From Emergomyces orientalis (taxonomy: Eukaryota > Ascomycota > Eurotiomycetes > Onygenales > Ajellomycetaceae), in assembly GCA_002110485.1 (NCBI GenBank), contig MOWL01000026.1:585113-649112 (forward strand): 64,000 nucleotides of DNA, given 5' to 3'. Shown here piece by piece: positions 24,046-35,032 of the stretch. Numbering within the stretch: the stretch's first letter is position 1; each line of letters begins with the position of its first letter. Both the position numbers and the translations under genes were made by a program. A model generated the notes under the pieces. That model made no database searches. It saw only the letters and a program-made list of their open reading frames with translations, and had not been told where the DNA came from.

Positions 24046-25525
24046 ATGTTCAATGCGCCGTGGATATGCTCTAGATGTTTGTCACGGTCCTTGCGCGTGA
24101 CACAGAGCAAACAATGGCCTCGACAGCTCCGGTATAATTCCACTGGTAACCTGACCTTACAACTTCCTCCCCAGAATAATGCATACGCTTCATTTACATA
24201 CAGACTAACAATTGCAAAACTAGTCCAGTCGGCAGAAATTTCCATATCCCCTGTTCTTCTCAACCGAGCACGGTCAATCGCCAATGAGCATGCATCCCTC
24301 ACCTCAAAATTGGCAGAGGCCTTTGACCCCAAAACTGCCAAACGCGCCGGAGAGCTGGCTACCACGGCCACAGCGTTGAAAGAGTGGGAAAAGGCGAATG
24401 AGGTTAGAATCTTATTTGGCCGAATATCCTAAACAAAATTCGTGGAAACAAATGAAAACCAGCTAATTATATTCTCATCTTATATAGTCCATATCAGAGC
24501 TCAACACCCTCTTGAAAGACCCATCTACAGACTCCGAACTCCACTCCCTCGCCCTAGAAGACCTCCAATTAACAACATCATCCCTCGCCATACTCTCCAA
24601 CAACCTCAAGCAAGCCCTGATACCGCGCCACCCTTTCTCAGACCTCCCTTGCCTCCTCGAACTCCGCCCAGGTGCTGGCGGGGAAGAAGCCGGCATATTC
24701 GCCAATGAGCTCCTCCGCATGTATACTATGTTCTGCTCCAACCGTGGCCTGCGTGTCACACTCTTGAAGAAAGAAAGCGAAAACGCTGGTGCGAGTGGCG
24801 GGTCCGAAGATCGATTGATCGAAGCTGTAATGGAAATCGAGACACCGGGCAGCTATGAAACGCTTCGGACAGAGGCGGGTGTGCATCGCGTGCAGAGAGT
24901 GCCTGCGACGGAAAGTAAAGGCAGGACGCACACCAGTGCCGTCAGCGTAGTGATTCTACCTTCCTTCCCGAGCAATGGGGAGGAAGGGGATAGTGAGCTG
25001 AATTTCGACGATCCCAATTCTGACTACTACATTGACCCACAGGAGGTGAATGTGGAGAAGATGCGGGCGGGCGGTGCCGGTGGGCAGCACGTTAATAAGA
25101 CCGAGTCCGCGATCCGGCTAACGCATATACCCACGGGTATTGTGGTGGGCATGCAGGATTCGCGGTCACAGCATGAGAATCGGCGCAAAGCGTGGCACCT
25201 GCTTAGGGCTAGGATTGCACAGCAACGACGTGAGGCGAGAGAGGAGGAGATGGTGAAATTGCGGAGGGGGGCAATGGGTGGTGTGGGGAAAATGGGGAGG
25301 GGTGATAAGATCCGCACCTACAATTTTGGGCAGAACCGATGCACGGACCATCGGAGCGGGTTGACGCTGCATAACCTAGGAAGTATCATGGAAGGCGGTG
25401 ATGGCCTTGAGAGGATTATGGATAGTGTGAAAGGGTGGCTTGTTGATCAGGAGGTTGATAATGTGTTTGCGGAGGAGCAGATGAGGCTAGCGCAGGAGAC
25501 AGTTAAAACGAAGTGGAGATCTTAA
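24046..25525 (+). CDS. MRF1: Mitochondrial peptide chain release factor 1 (class I, RF1 type)
   Basis: Two exons, 24046-24402 and 24488-25525, 464 residues. The N-terminus is basic and aromatic (MFNAPWICSRCLSRSLRVTQ), as expected for a mitochondrial targeting peptide. The body has the class I release-factor blocks: LELRPGAGGEEAGIFANELL, GVHRVQRVPATESKGRTHTS, and the peptidyl-hydrolase loop AGGAGGQHVNKTESA with GGQ at about 317-319. The C-terminal KIRTYNFGQNRCTDHRSGLT block is also conserved. The factor terminates translation at stop codons on mitochondrial ribosomes; the RF1-type anticodon region predicts UAA/UAG reading. The length is slightly above yeast Mrf1 (413). Confidence 0.95.
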
Positions 25526-25782
25526 AGGGACGTTATGATTTTTTTTTGCTTGTATATTATTCCCTGTGCACTAGATAGAATTTTGGAGATATATGCTTGA
25601 TACGCCTTGAAATGATAAACAGCATTATGTATACAGGCCTATCTACTTGTGAGGCTTTTTGAACATTAACCTTTTTTGTTTCAATTATGATGGATGAGTC
25701 TATAGTCTACATGCAACCAGCTTTTCAAAATATAACTTAACCGGAAGGAAGTATAACAATAAATTAGGGGCGAATAGGAAAT
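25526..25782. other. Short convergent intergenic region
   Basis: 257 bp between the stops of MRF1 and CTP1. It is AT-rich 3' flank and no gene is seen. Confidence 0.5.
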
Positions 25783-27516
25783 CTAAATATACTTCCTCTC
25801 CGGATCCAATACGTCCAATCCCTCCATCGTCTTCTCATACCTGTTTCAAACGAAGGTTAACAATAGATTCCGATCCCAAAAATATCAAATTACCCTGCTC
25901 AATGTAATCGAGAGGGTAGGCATTGGGGAAAATAGATTAGATACGGGATAGATGGGAGCTTACATAGTAAAAACGATACCGCCGCTCATAACCAGACGTA
26001 CCAGACGCGGAAGAGCCCCCGACCAGAATGTAAGTACCCCCTCGTTTTTGAAGATGCTCGTCGCGCAGACGAAACTGTTTTTATAGTTCTTTCGAGCTTC
26101 GATGGATTGCATTCTGGAAATATATGTCAGTCTCAGTCCCTCTTCTCCTTCTTATTACTTCTCCAATTTTCACTTCACCGGGAAAGGGGAAAACTCACCG
26201 AGTCTTAATCGTATCCAGCGGTTGCGTCACATATCTTCTCCCACCCAAAATTAGCCAGCGCCCTCAAAGAAGAGCTCCCAATTCACTGCACAAGTAAAAT
26301 ACAACATAGGAAAATGAAGGAAGAAACATACACAGTAATCAACCCCGCCAACCCTCCAATCGCGAACGTACTCGCAATCCCTAACTTCTCCCCAGGTGCC
26401 ACGTATCCCTGCGCAAACTGGCGGATGGTTGTATAACTGCCGAACCGGGTGGCAGAGTTGGCCGCCTGCCGTGCCGTTGTCGGCACGAAGCCCTGGAAAA
26501 ATGCCCGTATACCCCTTTCGCGGAAGATTACTCTGGTGCCGTGGAGGAAACCACGCATGCGCGGGTTGGCAGATTTGCGGTCGTCAATCCTGTGTAGCGC
26601 GTAGGAAAATAGGGGGTCTGGGTTAGTTTATAAGGTGGGGAGAGGAGCGAAGAGAGGGGCCAAAAACGTACAACTGGGTCTTGATACTCTCAAACGGCGT
26701 AACGGCCAATAGCGACTCTGTAAACCCAGCACCAAACCCGGCAATTACAGTCCGCGGTCCGGATATTTTGCCGCTCTCATCTTGTAACATAGACTTGAAG
26801 AAATCAAATGCCACGAATCCTACCAGTCCAATCCCAAGCAAAGAAATTTTAGCCCATAATCCTGATTACGGACTCCCCCACCTGTACACTTATATATATA
26901 CATGTATAATATATACCTCCTCAAATTATCAAATCGAAAAGAAAGCACTTACGGATTCCTGCCTTCAGCGAATTGCCAATTATCAAAGTCGTGCACCCCG
27001 CATACCATGCCTTGCCGAAGGGGGGCCAGGGGAGCTTTTTCGAATCTGGTAGCCGACGGTTGAGCTGCGTTCTTGTCTTCGCGACTGTTTAGGATCGTCA
27101 ACTTTAAAGCCGTTTCTTGAGAAAATGCGGGAAGTAAGAAGTATAGAGTGAGGGGAAGGGATTTCGGAAGGAAATAGATCGGAATGAGATATATTTTTCT
27201 CGTACATTCGGCAGGATATGTAATTGCTATAATTCAAGAGCCGGGGAAACTTCTGGTTAGCTTAATTAAAACTATCTCTCAAATGATCAAGCTACAATGT
27301 AACGAAATAGGGGGAAAACTAGCTGACGTACAAATTTCAACAGCTCCGGCCGTCGAGCCCGCGATAATCGACCGCAGGCTGCTGGGCTTTAAAAAACAAA
27401 GGGCACGCGATGCGAGTTAGCCATTTCCGAAAATTCCAAGAGGCCAGGGAGAAAGGATGATGATTAGTGGGTACCTTTGGTCTTTGATCACTCTCTGACG
27501 TCGCCATGGCGGACAT
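25783..27516 (-). CDS. CTP1: Mitochondrial citrate/tricarboxylate carrier Ctp1 (SLC25 family)
   Basis: Nine exons: 27516-27475, 27386-27332, 27226-27206, 27084-26953, 26819-26672, 26589-26332, 26234-26199, 26113-25964 and 25840-25783, exactly 900 nt or 299 residues. The length is that of yeast Ctp1. Three SLC25 signature motifs sit at the right spacing: YPAEFAKTRTQL, TPFESIKTQL and QPLDTIKTRMQ. Citrate-carrier marks include LRSIIAGSTAGAVEI and the long loop LNRRLPDSKKLPWPPFGKAW. The protein exchanges citrate across the inner mitochondrial membrane and supplies cytosolic acetyl-CoA. Exons of 21 and 36 nt are unusually small. A second in-frame ATG at 27507 is an alternative start. Confidence 0.92.
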
Positions 27517-29127
27517 CTCTATGTATGTATTTAATAAATATGACCCGTTTAGTAGGAGGTAGAGCGCTGTCTGTGTCTTTGTTCGCGCGCATAAATCTGG
27601 ATCGCTTGGGGCGGTTATTTCTACCTGGGTATTGGGGAATGCTCACTCGGCTAGTAACGGCTTGGCGCCGGCAGAATTTCAACGACAGGGAGGTTTGGAG
27701 GGAAAAGGCGTAAAATTGTAATGTTACGGGACAAACTCAAATTACCGGGTTAAAAAGTATCAGCATGGCACAAAACGGGTGAAAGTGGTGTCTGCTACTA
27801 CTAATCAAACAAAGAAAAATGGGAATATTTTGGCAGAGGAGAGACAAGACTTGTCATTTGTTTGTTTTTTCGCTACCTATATAGATGCTTCAACATATCA
27901 GGTTCCATACACAATAGTTTTGTAATCGGGGCATCCTCCATTCTTGATGTAAGGCGTAGTAGTATTCCCAATCCAAATCAATACCCCGGTATGTATCCAC
28001 ACCTAATTATCTCCCCACTGATTCTATTTTTTTTTGACTTTTTTATATGTTTTTGGTTGTTTTTTTATGTTCTCGTTTTTCTTTCGTTCTTTCTTTTGCG
28101 TATTTGCTTTTGTCGGTCCTCGCAAGTGTCTCTGTGGGGATTCAGGGGACAATGGAGGTAACAAATGGCTGGCATTGATCGAAATTAGAACAGCGGCTTT
28201 GGCGTGTAGGAAAGCCGTCCAAGCGGAGTGATGTGGGAATAAAGGCGTACCGTTCCACTAGCAGGGGAAAAAAGTGAGGGGAAAGGGTGATTGACTGAGT
28301 TGTACTAATGACCAAAGCAGATCTGGTTCTGGTTCTCGGGCAATATAAGTGCGAGGAGCAATGGTGTGAGAAAGGGGGATGGAAGTAAGGCACAAGATGC
28401 AAAATTTGGGGAGAGAAGGAAATCGTTCGTAAAAGAAAGCCCACTTCCATAGTTCGTTGGTTATTTTGCTCCGGGGGGGTGGCACGTCCTGTACGCTGCC
28501 GAACGCAACTGGGAATCCCCATTCGAGGACGGTAATCGTTGTTTGGAAGCCACGGAAAAAAATTATGTAACACCCACATCCTATAAACATTAGACCAAAA
28601 CGCCTCCTTTACATCTTGCACTGATTTAGCCGAAGATATCACCCTCAATATCGTTTGCAACCATCCATGAATGGTGAAATATATCGCAGGATACTAAATG
28701 CAAATGGGTGTCAAGGAAACATTTATCCATCCGAGCAGGAGAGCATGGAACCCAAGTAAAATCCACCATGTAAGCTGAACAAAAGACAGAAAATTGTTCA
28801 AGGGGAAGAAAAGAAAAAGATGATAAAAGGGGAGGAAAATATGATACATATCCCGCAGCATTACCATGAAATCGTGCAACACAGGAATCTCGATCATGCC
28901 AAGCAACATGACTTTATAGAGTTACGAGCGCTGGGAGGAAAATTATGCAAATATTGCGAGGGGCTGGTTATCTGAGGGGATTGTATAAGGAAGGTATGGA
29001 ACAAAGGTATGTTGTTGAAATGCGGAGGGCCGTGAACGGTCGATGAGAAAACAGTAATCAACTTTGATTGAGGAATTCAGCTCGAATCACAGAGGAAAGC
29101 TCGATGCTGAAACACCTAAAAGCCGGG
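27517..29127. other. Intergenic between CTP1 and DHH1, no gene seen
   Basis: About 1.6 kb with T-rich stretches and scattered short frames. A long 3' UTR of DHH1 and the CTP1 promoter would both lie here. I do not support any gene. Confidence 0.5.
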
Positions 29128-30888
29128 TTACGACGCCGGCGCAGACGCTGCGGCGTTTGGTCGCGGTGCAGTTCCGTTCTGGCGGTGGTTTTCTCCATGG
29201 CCACCCCGGGGTCCTTGGCCCCTGCCTCCACGGTAGGAGCCACGACCTCTATTGGAAGAATATTGGTGCTGGCCTTGCCGGCGATTGTGGCCTTCTGGAT
29301 TGTTGGGTGCAGAAGGTTGTTGCTGCTGTTGCGGTTGTTGCTGGGTAAGAGCGTTGGAAATTGGTCGGGGGATGGTGTCTGGGGTGTCATAGACATAGAG
29401 TTTCTTGTCGATAGATTGAGGGATAGGCTGAATTTCGGTACCCAATTCCTGCTCAATCTTGTACAGATTATATCGATCCTCCCAGTTGATCAGGTTAATA
29501 GCTAAACCCAAGTGTCCAAATCGACCCGAACGACCTATTCGATGGAGATATGTTTCGGCATTTTTGGGGAAATCAAAGTTGATCACGACATTCACAGCCT
29601 GAATGTCGATGCCACGCGTCAACAGGTCTGAGCAAACCAAGTTTCGGCAAACTCCGTTGCGGAAGTCATGGAATACGCGATTTCGGTTATGTTGCAACAT
29701 TTTAGCATGGGAATAGAAGCATGAGTATCCGAGTTCGGTGATTTTCTTAGCGAGTAGTTCAACGCGGTTTGTAGAGTTACAGAAGATGATGGATTGGTTG
29801 ATTTGGAGTTTGGAGAAGAGGGTATTCAGGCAGTGGACTTTTTGTTTTTCTTCAACAAACGCATAGTACTGGGTGATACCCCGAAGCGTAAGTTCGTCCA
29901 TGAGGTTGATCTCGTAAGGGTTTCTCATGTGTTTGTCCTATTATTAAGGAAAAATTAGGGTTAGGTATGATGTAGCAGCAACAAGAGCAGGGTATTAGGG
30001 GCGTCTTACCTTGAACGACTTGACGATCATTGGGAATGTGGCACTGAAAAGCATTACTTGGCGGTCTTTGGGATGAAATGACAAGAGCTGTTCAATGACC
30101 GGTGTGAATTCAGGCGAGAGAAGCTTGTCCGCCTCGTCCATAACAAAAGTTGAGCACTCTGACAAATCTGCCACGCCTTTACTAGCAAGATCCAGGATTC
30201 TACCAGGTGTGCCAACAATGATGTGAACAGCTTCATTCAGTCGTATGATATCATCTTGAAGCCCTGTTCCTCCGGTCGTGACCATGACATTGATACCAAG
30301 ATGTTTTCCGAGAGTCTTGCAGACTTGCGATGTTTGAAGGGCGAGTTCTCTTGTGGGGACGAGGATGAGGGCTTGAGTTTTGGAGTTTTTGGGGTTGGTG
30401 CGTTCTAAAGTCGGTATAACAAAGGCAGCAGTCTTTCCTGTTCCGTTTTTCGCGCGTGCTAGGATATCCCGCCCGGTCAGGGCGACGGGTATAGTTTCTT
30501 CTTGGATAGGAGAAGGCTTTTCGAAACCAGCCTCAAAAATTCCCATCATCAATTCCCGCTTAATATAGAAGTCCTCGAACTCCAGACCTTTAGTTGCCGT
30601 GACATCCTAGCATCCACATTCACCGTCAGCAAAATACTCTGGTCAAACTAGGCTGCAGTCAAACAGTCTGACGTATATCTCACCTCAGTTTGAGTTCGTG
30701 TGTCTTTTGGAGGCGCCTTTAAGTTTTCTCTCCATTTCTCTGAGTGGTTTTCTCTGTAAAATTCCTTATCAGCCAAAGCCCGTAATATGCATACAATATA
30801 CCTTCACGGGAAAATTTGGGACGGACAGTGCATAGGCAACACACCCTAGCTTTGTGCTATTCAATTGCGAAGCAAGCGCATCGGCCAT
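29128..30888 (-). CDS. DHH1: ATP-dependent RNA helicase Dhh1 (DDX6/Rck/Me31B family)
   Basis: Four exons by my reading: 30888-30845, 30753-30684, 30606-30010 and 29937-29128, 506 residues. The short N-terminus (MADALASQLNSTKLG) leads into APPKDTRTQTEDVTATKGLE, near-invariant in this family. DEAD-box motifs are the Q motif (FEKPSPIQEE), Walker A AKNGTGKT, PTRELALQ, TPGRILDL, VMDEADKL, SAT, and motif VI HRIGRSGRFGH. The C-terminal tail is Gln-rich and then RGG-like (RGRGSYRGGRGQGPRGG). Dhh1 drives mRNA decapping and translational repression in P-bodies. An alternative first donor (after FPVK) would put exon 2 in a frame that meets a TGA, so I reject it. The splice choice for exon 1 is the least certain part. 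Confidence 0.93.
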
Positions 30889-31834
30889 GACAAGTGAGCA
30901 GGCTTGAAGCCAACTGAGGAATGGCAGGGGAAAGTAGTTTGGGGATGGTGAAGTATATGTCTTTCCAGCTTGGAAGCGGATACCACCTTGCAGCCAGGCT
31001 GACAGCCGTTATGATGTGGAGAGGCAGTACGTTGTGGGAGCAACAGCAACAGGGTGTGCGAGAGATGTATGTTGGCGTGGCGAATGTGTGACCGTGGATG
31101 TAGGTCTGTTGGGTTTTCAGTTCTGCCAGGGTTGGAGGATAATGGTGCAAACAGAGAGTTCAAAACGAGTGACAGCGCGGGTCAAACAAGTAAGCGGGAT
31201 TTGAATAAATAAAAAGGTGTCTGTAGGTTGTGGGTATGGGGATGTATTGCTAGAAAGATGGCGTGTTCAATTTCGGGGGACGAGAGAAGAGCTTTCAAAA
31301 CAGGTGATGAATTGGTCAATGAAGCTGAGGAACACGGGTGGTCTCTTGGCAGGTAAACGGGTAGGTGAGATATCAGGCAGGTGACTAGTGGTTGGGGGGG
31401 GTATGTAAATCTCTTGAGCTGGGGGCGAGGCTGTGAGAGAAAAAGCTTTTGAAAAATCAGACACAGAGGCAGAAGACGAAGATGAAGAAAAAGAAGAGAA
31501 AAAAGAAGGCTAGGGCTGGGGCAGAGTGAGTGAGATGGAAATTGTTGGCAGGATGCCCTTAGTAGACCACGTGACCCGCACTCCTATATGAGAGAGCTGC
31601 GCCCGCTAGATAGTACAATCAACCAACCTTCCAACCTCCATCAACTAGTGCTGCAGGGTCATGTGATTATTGCGCCTTGGTACGCCGTATATTCTAATTC
31701 TTTATAATAAATACCATTTTGTGTGCCAGGATTAGTTTCCTGGTATGTTTAAAAGCAATGACATGTTATAGCTATGATCAATCTAAGAAACTGAACCTGC
31801 AACCGGTTTCCTGATCAGGCTCTGTCTTTGGAAA
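30889..31834. other. Intergenic, DHH1 promoter side
   Basis: About 950 bp between the start of DHH1 and the broken FunK1 gene. Purine- and pyrimidine-rich runs are present (31,460-31,510). No gene is seen. Confidence 0.5.
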
Positions 31835-34373
31835 ATGTTTGAACTTTCCCAAAACAACTGCGACATCATCGCAAGGAATCCTCTGAACAACTCTCTGGAT
31901 CGTGTACGAGATTCCCTTCAAGAGGCAGAGCAAGCGTACAAATCGGATCTGACATTTTATGATGTAACCGCCGACATTCCTGACCAAACTTGGCAAGAGG
32001 CAATATCAAGACTGCTCCTTGCTTTGATGGGGGAAAAAGCCGCCTTCAATCTTCACTTTCAAACAAGCAATCGAGATGTGGCCTCTGAGCTTTCAACCCT
32101 CTTCGCACGCGTCCGGAAGGGCGACTTTAACTACAGACACTACTGTTCACTATCACAACTCGTTATCAAAAAAGCACCGGACGTCGACATCTGGATTGCC
32201 GTCCTCAACCTCATAGCCACCGTCTCGCGAGCGACCCCTCCGGCGAGCATACCTCCCACTTCCTTAGGCACGCCGATCAAATCCACCTCATCATCACAGA
32301 AAGGCTCCGAGCAGACGCGTGAGTTGGTGAATCCGAGGATCTTCGAGGAGATACGTGGCTGCACATTTCGAGGCGTCGAGGGCTTCTTTGCGAAGTACTT
32401 TGAGGGAGGAGACTGGAGCGACAAAGCAGATGCCATCTGTCGACGCGTACTGGGCCCAGACAGCGACGGTAACTGGGCCCTGTTCCCTGATCCTCCGACG
32501 CAGAACGACGTCCTCGACTGGTGGCTTCGTCTTCAAGAAGATCTTCTCTCACAATCACGCGGCACCTACTACTCCACGGCGAGCAAAGCAGATCTTACCG
32601 GTTCGAAAGCGGAACGGCAAGTCGACCTCCTTCTCAGAGCTAGCGGCGCGAGTTCCTCGCAAAACAAACACGACTGGAGAGACATCCTGGTAGTTGGCGA
32701 GCTCAAAAAATCCAAGGAGGAGATCAGGACCAAAGGCACCCTGCTGCAGATGAGCCGCTACGTGCGCGAGGTCTTTGCCGCCCAGCCCACACCGGCGGTT
32801 CGTCCACGCGTTCGCCGTCTGCGGGACCAAGATGGAGGCGTGGGTGTTTGACCGCTCGGGCCTCTACAGCTCGGGCATCATCGATGCCTACGCGGACTCG
32901 AGACGGTTCTTTCAGGTGCTTGTGGGCTACACCATGATGAGCGACGAGGAGCTGGGACTGGACACCTTTATTGCTAGGGATGAAGGCGGCAGCAAATCAA
33001 TAACCGTCAAAGGGCCTGGGATCTCGGAGGAAAAGGTGCTGCGGCTGGGTGAAATGCTTTCCTTTCAGCATGCCATCGTGTGTCGCGGGACAACATGTTT
33101 TCTCGCAAACGATGGACAAGTGGAGGGCGTAGCCAAATTCTCGTGGGTGTCGGACAAGCGGCGGCCGGAGGCGGAACTCCTCGAGCTAGCGGGTCAAAAA
33201 AATGTCCAAGGGGTCGCCAGGATCATTGGCCATAGTGTCATCACTAGTATCGCCGACGTACGCTGCGGCCTGACCTTCGACGACAAGCGACACGACTTCA
33301 AAAGCGCACCCCCCAGTGCGGCCTCCTCATTTCATCAATCTCAGCCGCTCACCGAGCTCCGTAGCTTAGGTCGAAGTTCGTCTTCCAGGAAACGCAGATC
33401 TCCGGATAAAGGGATGCAGGCATCCAAACGATCGCGCTCCATCAATCAACCGTCGAGGGACACCCAGCAGGAGAATGAACTAGCTTTCTCCGTTCAGTCG
33501 GCGCACAAGCCAAGCCTCTTCGACAGGAATGGCGAGGAACCCTACGACAACCGCGTCCTCCGCTGTCTGGTGATCTCGCCCGCTGGGCGGCCGATCTACA
33601 AGTACGAGTCACCCTTAGAACTGCTCACGGCGCTTCGCGATGCAATAAAGGCGCATCGGTCTCTTTACCTGGATGGGAGCATCCTACATCGGGATATTTC
33701 GGAGAACAACATAATAATAACCGATCCAGGCAAGACGGACGGTCACTCGGGTATGCTAATCGATTTGGATCTTGCCAAAGAAGTTGGGAGCGGGCGAAGT
33801 GGCGCGCGGCACCAGACTGGCACGATGGAGTTCATGGCGATTGAGGTGCTGCTTAATATCGACCATACCTATCGGCATGATCTTGAGTCGTTTTTCTACG
33901 TGCTTATCTGGCAGTGCGCCTGTCACGGCTGGGAAAAATTAAAGCAATTGCAGAAGTTATATCAGCTACATGTCTGGCCAGAAGATAATATGCTAAAGAA
34001 ATGGTGCATGGAAAGTCATGAAAAAATTGCAAACCTCAAACAAGGTAACACGGAAACTGGTGAATTTGAGCGCATCTTAACGAATGAATTTTCTGCACCG
34101 AAAGACAGTATGCTGAAGGAGTGGTACACTGGAACTTATAAAAAAATCGCAAGAATCAAGCGAACCGATATGGGTGCAGATGGGCTTGAGGATATTTTGA
34201 CTGAGTTTCCTCCAGCGTTTGAGTTTGTCAAACCGCTTTGCAGAGCTATACGAGACATTCTTTTCCCGTACGGGGACAGAGGAATTATCGTTGGCACCCC
34301 GCAAGACCCGAAGCGTTTATATAATCCTGTTATCAAGGCATATGATGATGCGATCGCCAAAATCAAATCTTGA
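31835..34373 (+). pseudogene. FunK1-family protein kinase, broken by a one-base frameshift
   Basis: Two overlapping frames together form one FunK1 kinase. The first (ATG 31835) carries the family's N-terminal region (NPLNNSLDRVRDSLQEAEQA) up to YVREVFAAQPT. The second resumes at RRFVHAFAVCGTKMEAWVFD and runs to TGA at 34371-34373. The break is at about 32,791-32,793, where one extra base in CCCACACCGG shifts the frame; no GT..AG intron is needed or seen there. The kinase core is otherwise complete: HRD loop ILHRDISENNIII, metal-binding LIDLDLAKE (DLD instead of DFG, normal for FunK1) and GTMEFMAIEVL. FunK1 kinases are a fungus-specific family, expanded in Onygenales. A sequencing error or strain polymorphism could also explain the break. 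Confidence 0.8.
33981..34205 (+). repeat. Diverged 40-codon tandem duplication in the FunK1 C-terminal lobe
   Basis: Unit 1 (from 33981) reads NMLKKWCMESHEKIANLK...FERILTNEF and unit 2 (from 34101) reads SMLKEWYTGTYKKIARIK...LEDILTEFP. The offset is 120 nt. The two units are clearly homologous but diverged in both DNA and protein. Confidence 0.7.
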
Positions 34374-34814
34374 GTGTGACGAATCGGGCACAAGAGCAAG
34401 AATTCCCCGGTAAAGGAGGCTCAACAGGCGGGACTTCTCGGTAGTAATGTGAACTACCATTGGGTCGGGAGTTGCCGAAGGAAAGCACTTTGATTGGGGA
34501 TTGCCGCCCAAGAGGCACCAAAGGCCAGAATATAGAATCCTCGCTTGTATGTAGCACGTACGCTAGCGGGACTGGATATACGCATCCGCACACTTCGGTC
34601 GGGGATCGCTGCTCAAAGAGAACACCCGTGTTGAAGGAAACCCTCCAAGGAGCCCCAGGAGGCAGGAAAGAAAGACCCTCGCTTGTATCCAACGCGTTCA
34701 CTAGCGAAACTGGATATCCATTAAAGGTTCCTTTCTTTCCCCAGCTTAGTATAGTTTCATAGTTGGTATCCAATAGAACGAGCACTTCTACAGATATTGC
34801 AATCAAATCTTGAG
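34361..34814 (+). repeat. Segment bracketed by a 14 bp direct repeat at the FunK1 stop, with an inner imperfect repeat
   Basis: AATCAAATCTTGAG occurs at 34361-34374 (spanning the FunK1 stop codon) and again at 34801-34814. Between them lies about 426 bp of non-coding sequence. Inside it an imperfect repeat recurs with 138 bp offset: CTCGCTTGTAT at 34540-34550 and 34678-34688, with related sequence on both sides. The outer pair could be a target-site duplication or a remnant of a local duplication. Confidence 0.5.
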
Positions 34815-35032
34815 AGTAATTATATCTAGTGTATTTATACAAAATATATTAGAATATTAGTGAGTTGAGCCATCTCGGTTTCTCCTTTACGTATTCCTCT
34901 AGGGCCGGCAAAACTGCTTTGGCCCTGTAAGATATTTGTGAAGTCTTATAAGCACAATGCGGATAGGAGTCTAGATAAGGGCCAAGGCATCTTAGTTCCT
35001 AGTTCGGCCTATAGTGAAGCATGGTAATTTGT
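34815..35032. other. Short intergenic
   Basis: 218 bp of AT-rich sequence between the bracketed segment and the F-box gene stop. No feature is seen. Confidence 0.4.

Noticed and set aside
28142..28660. 172-codon minus-strand frame between CTP1 and DHH1
   Set aside because: Low-complexity composition, no recognisable motif, overlapping frames of similar length; treated as noise or 3' UTR.
29058..29505. Frames on both strands near the DHH1 3' end
   Set aside because: They are shadows of the repetitive RGG/Gln-rich Dhh1 tail.
32140..32830. Several 80-110 codon frames on both strands within FunK1
   Set aside because: The FunK1 frame explains the region; the others have no family resemblance.
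32775..32851. A hidden intron joining the two FunK1 frames
   Set aside because: Family-conserved residues are contiguous across the shift with only one extra base, leaving no room for an intron.
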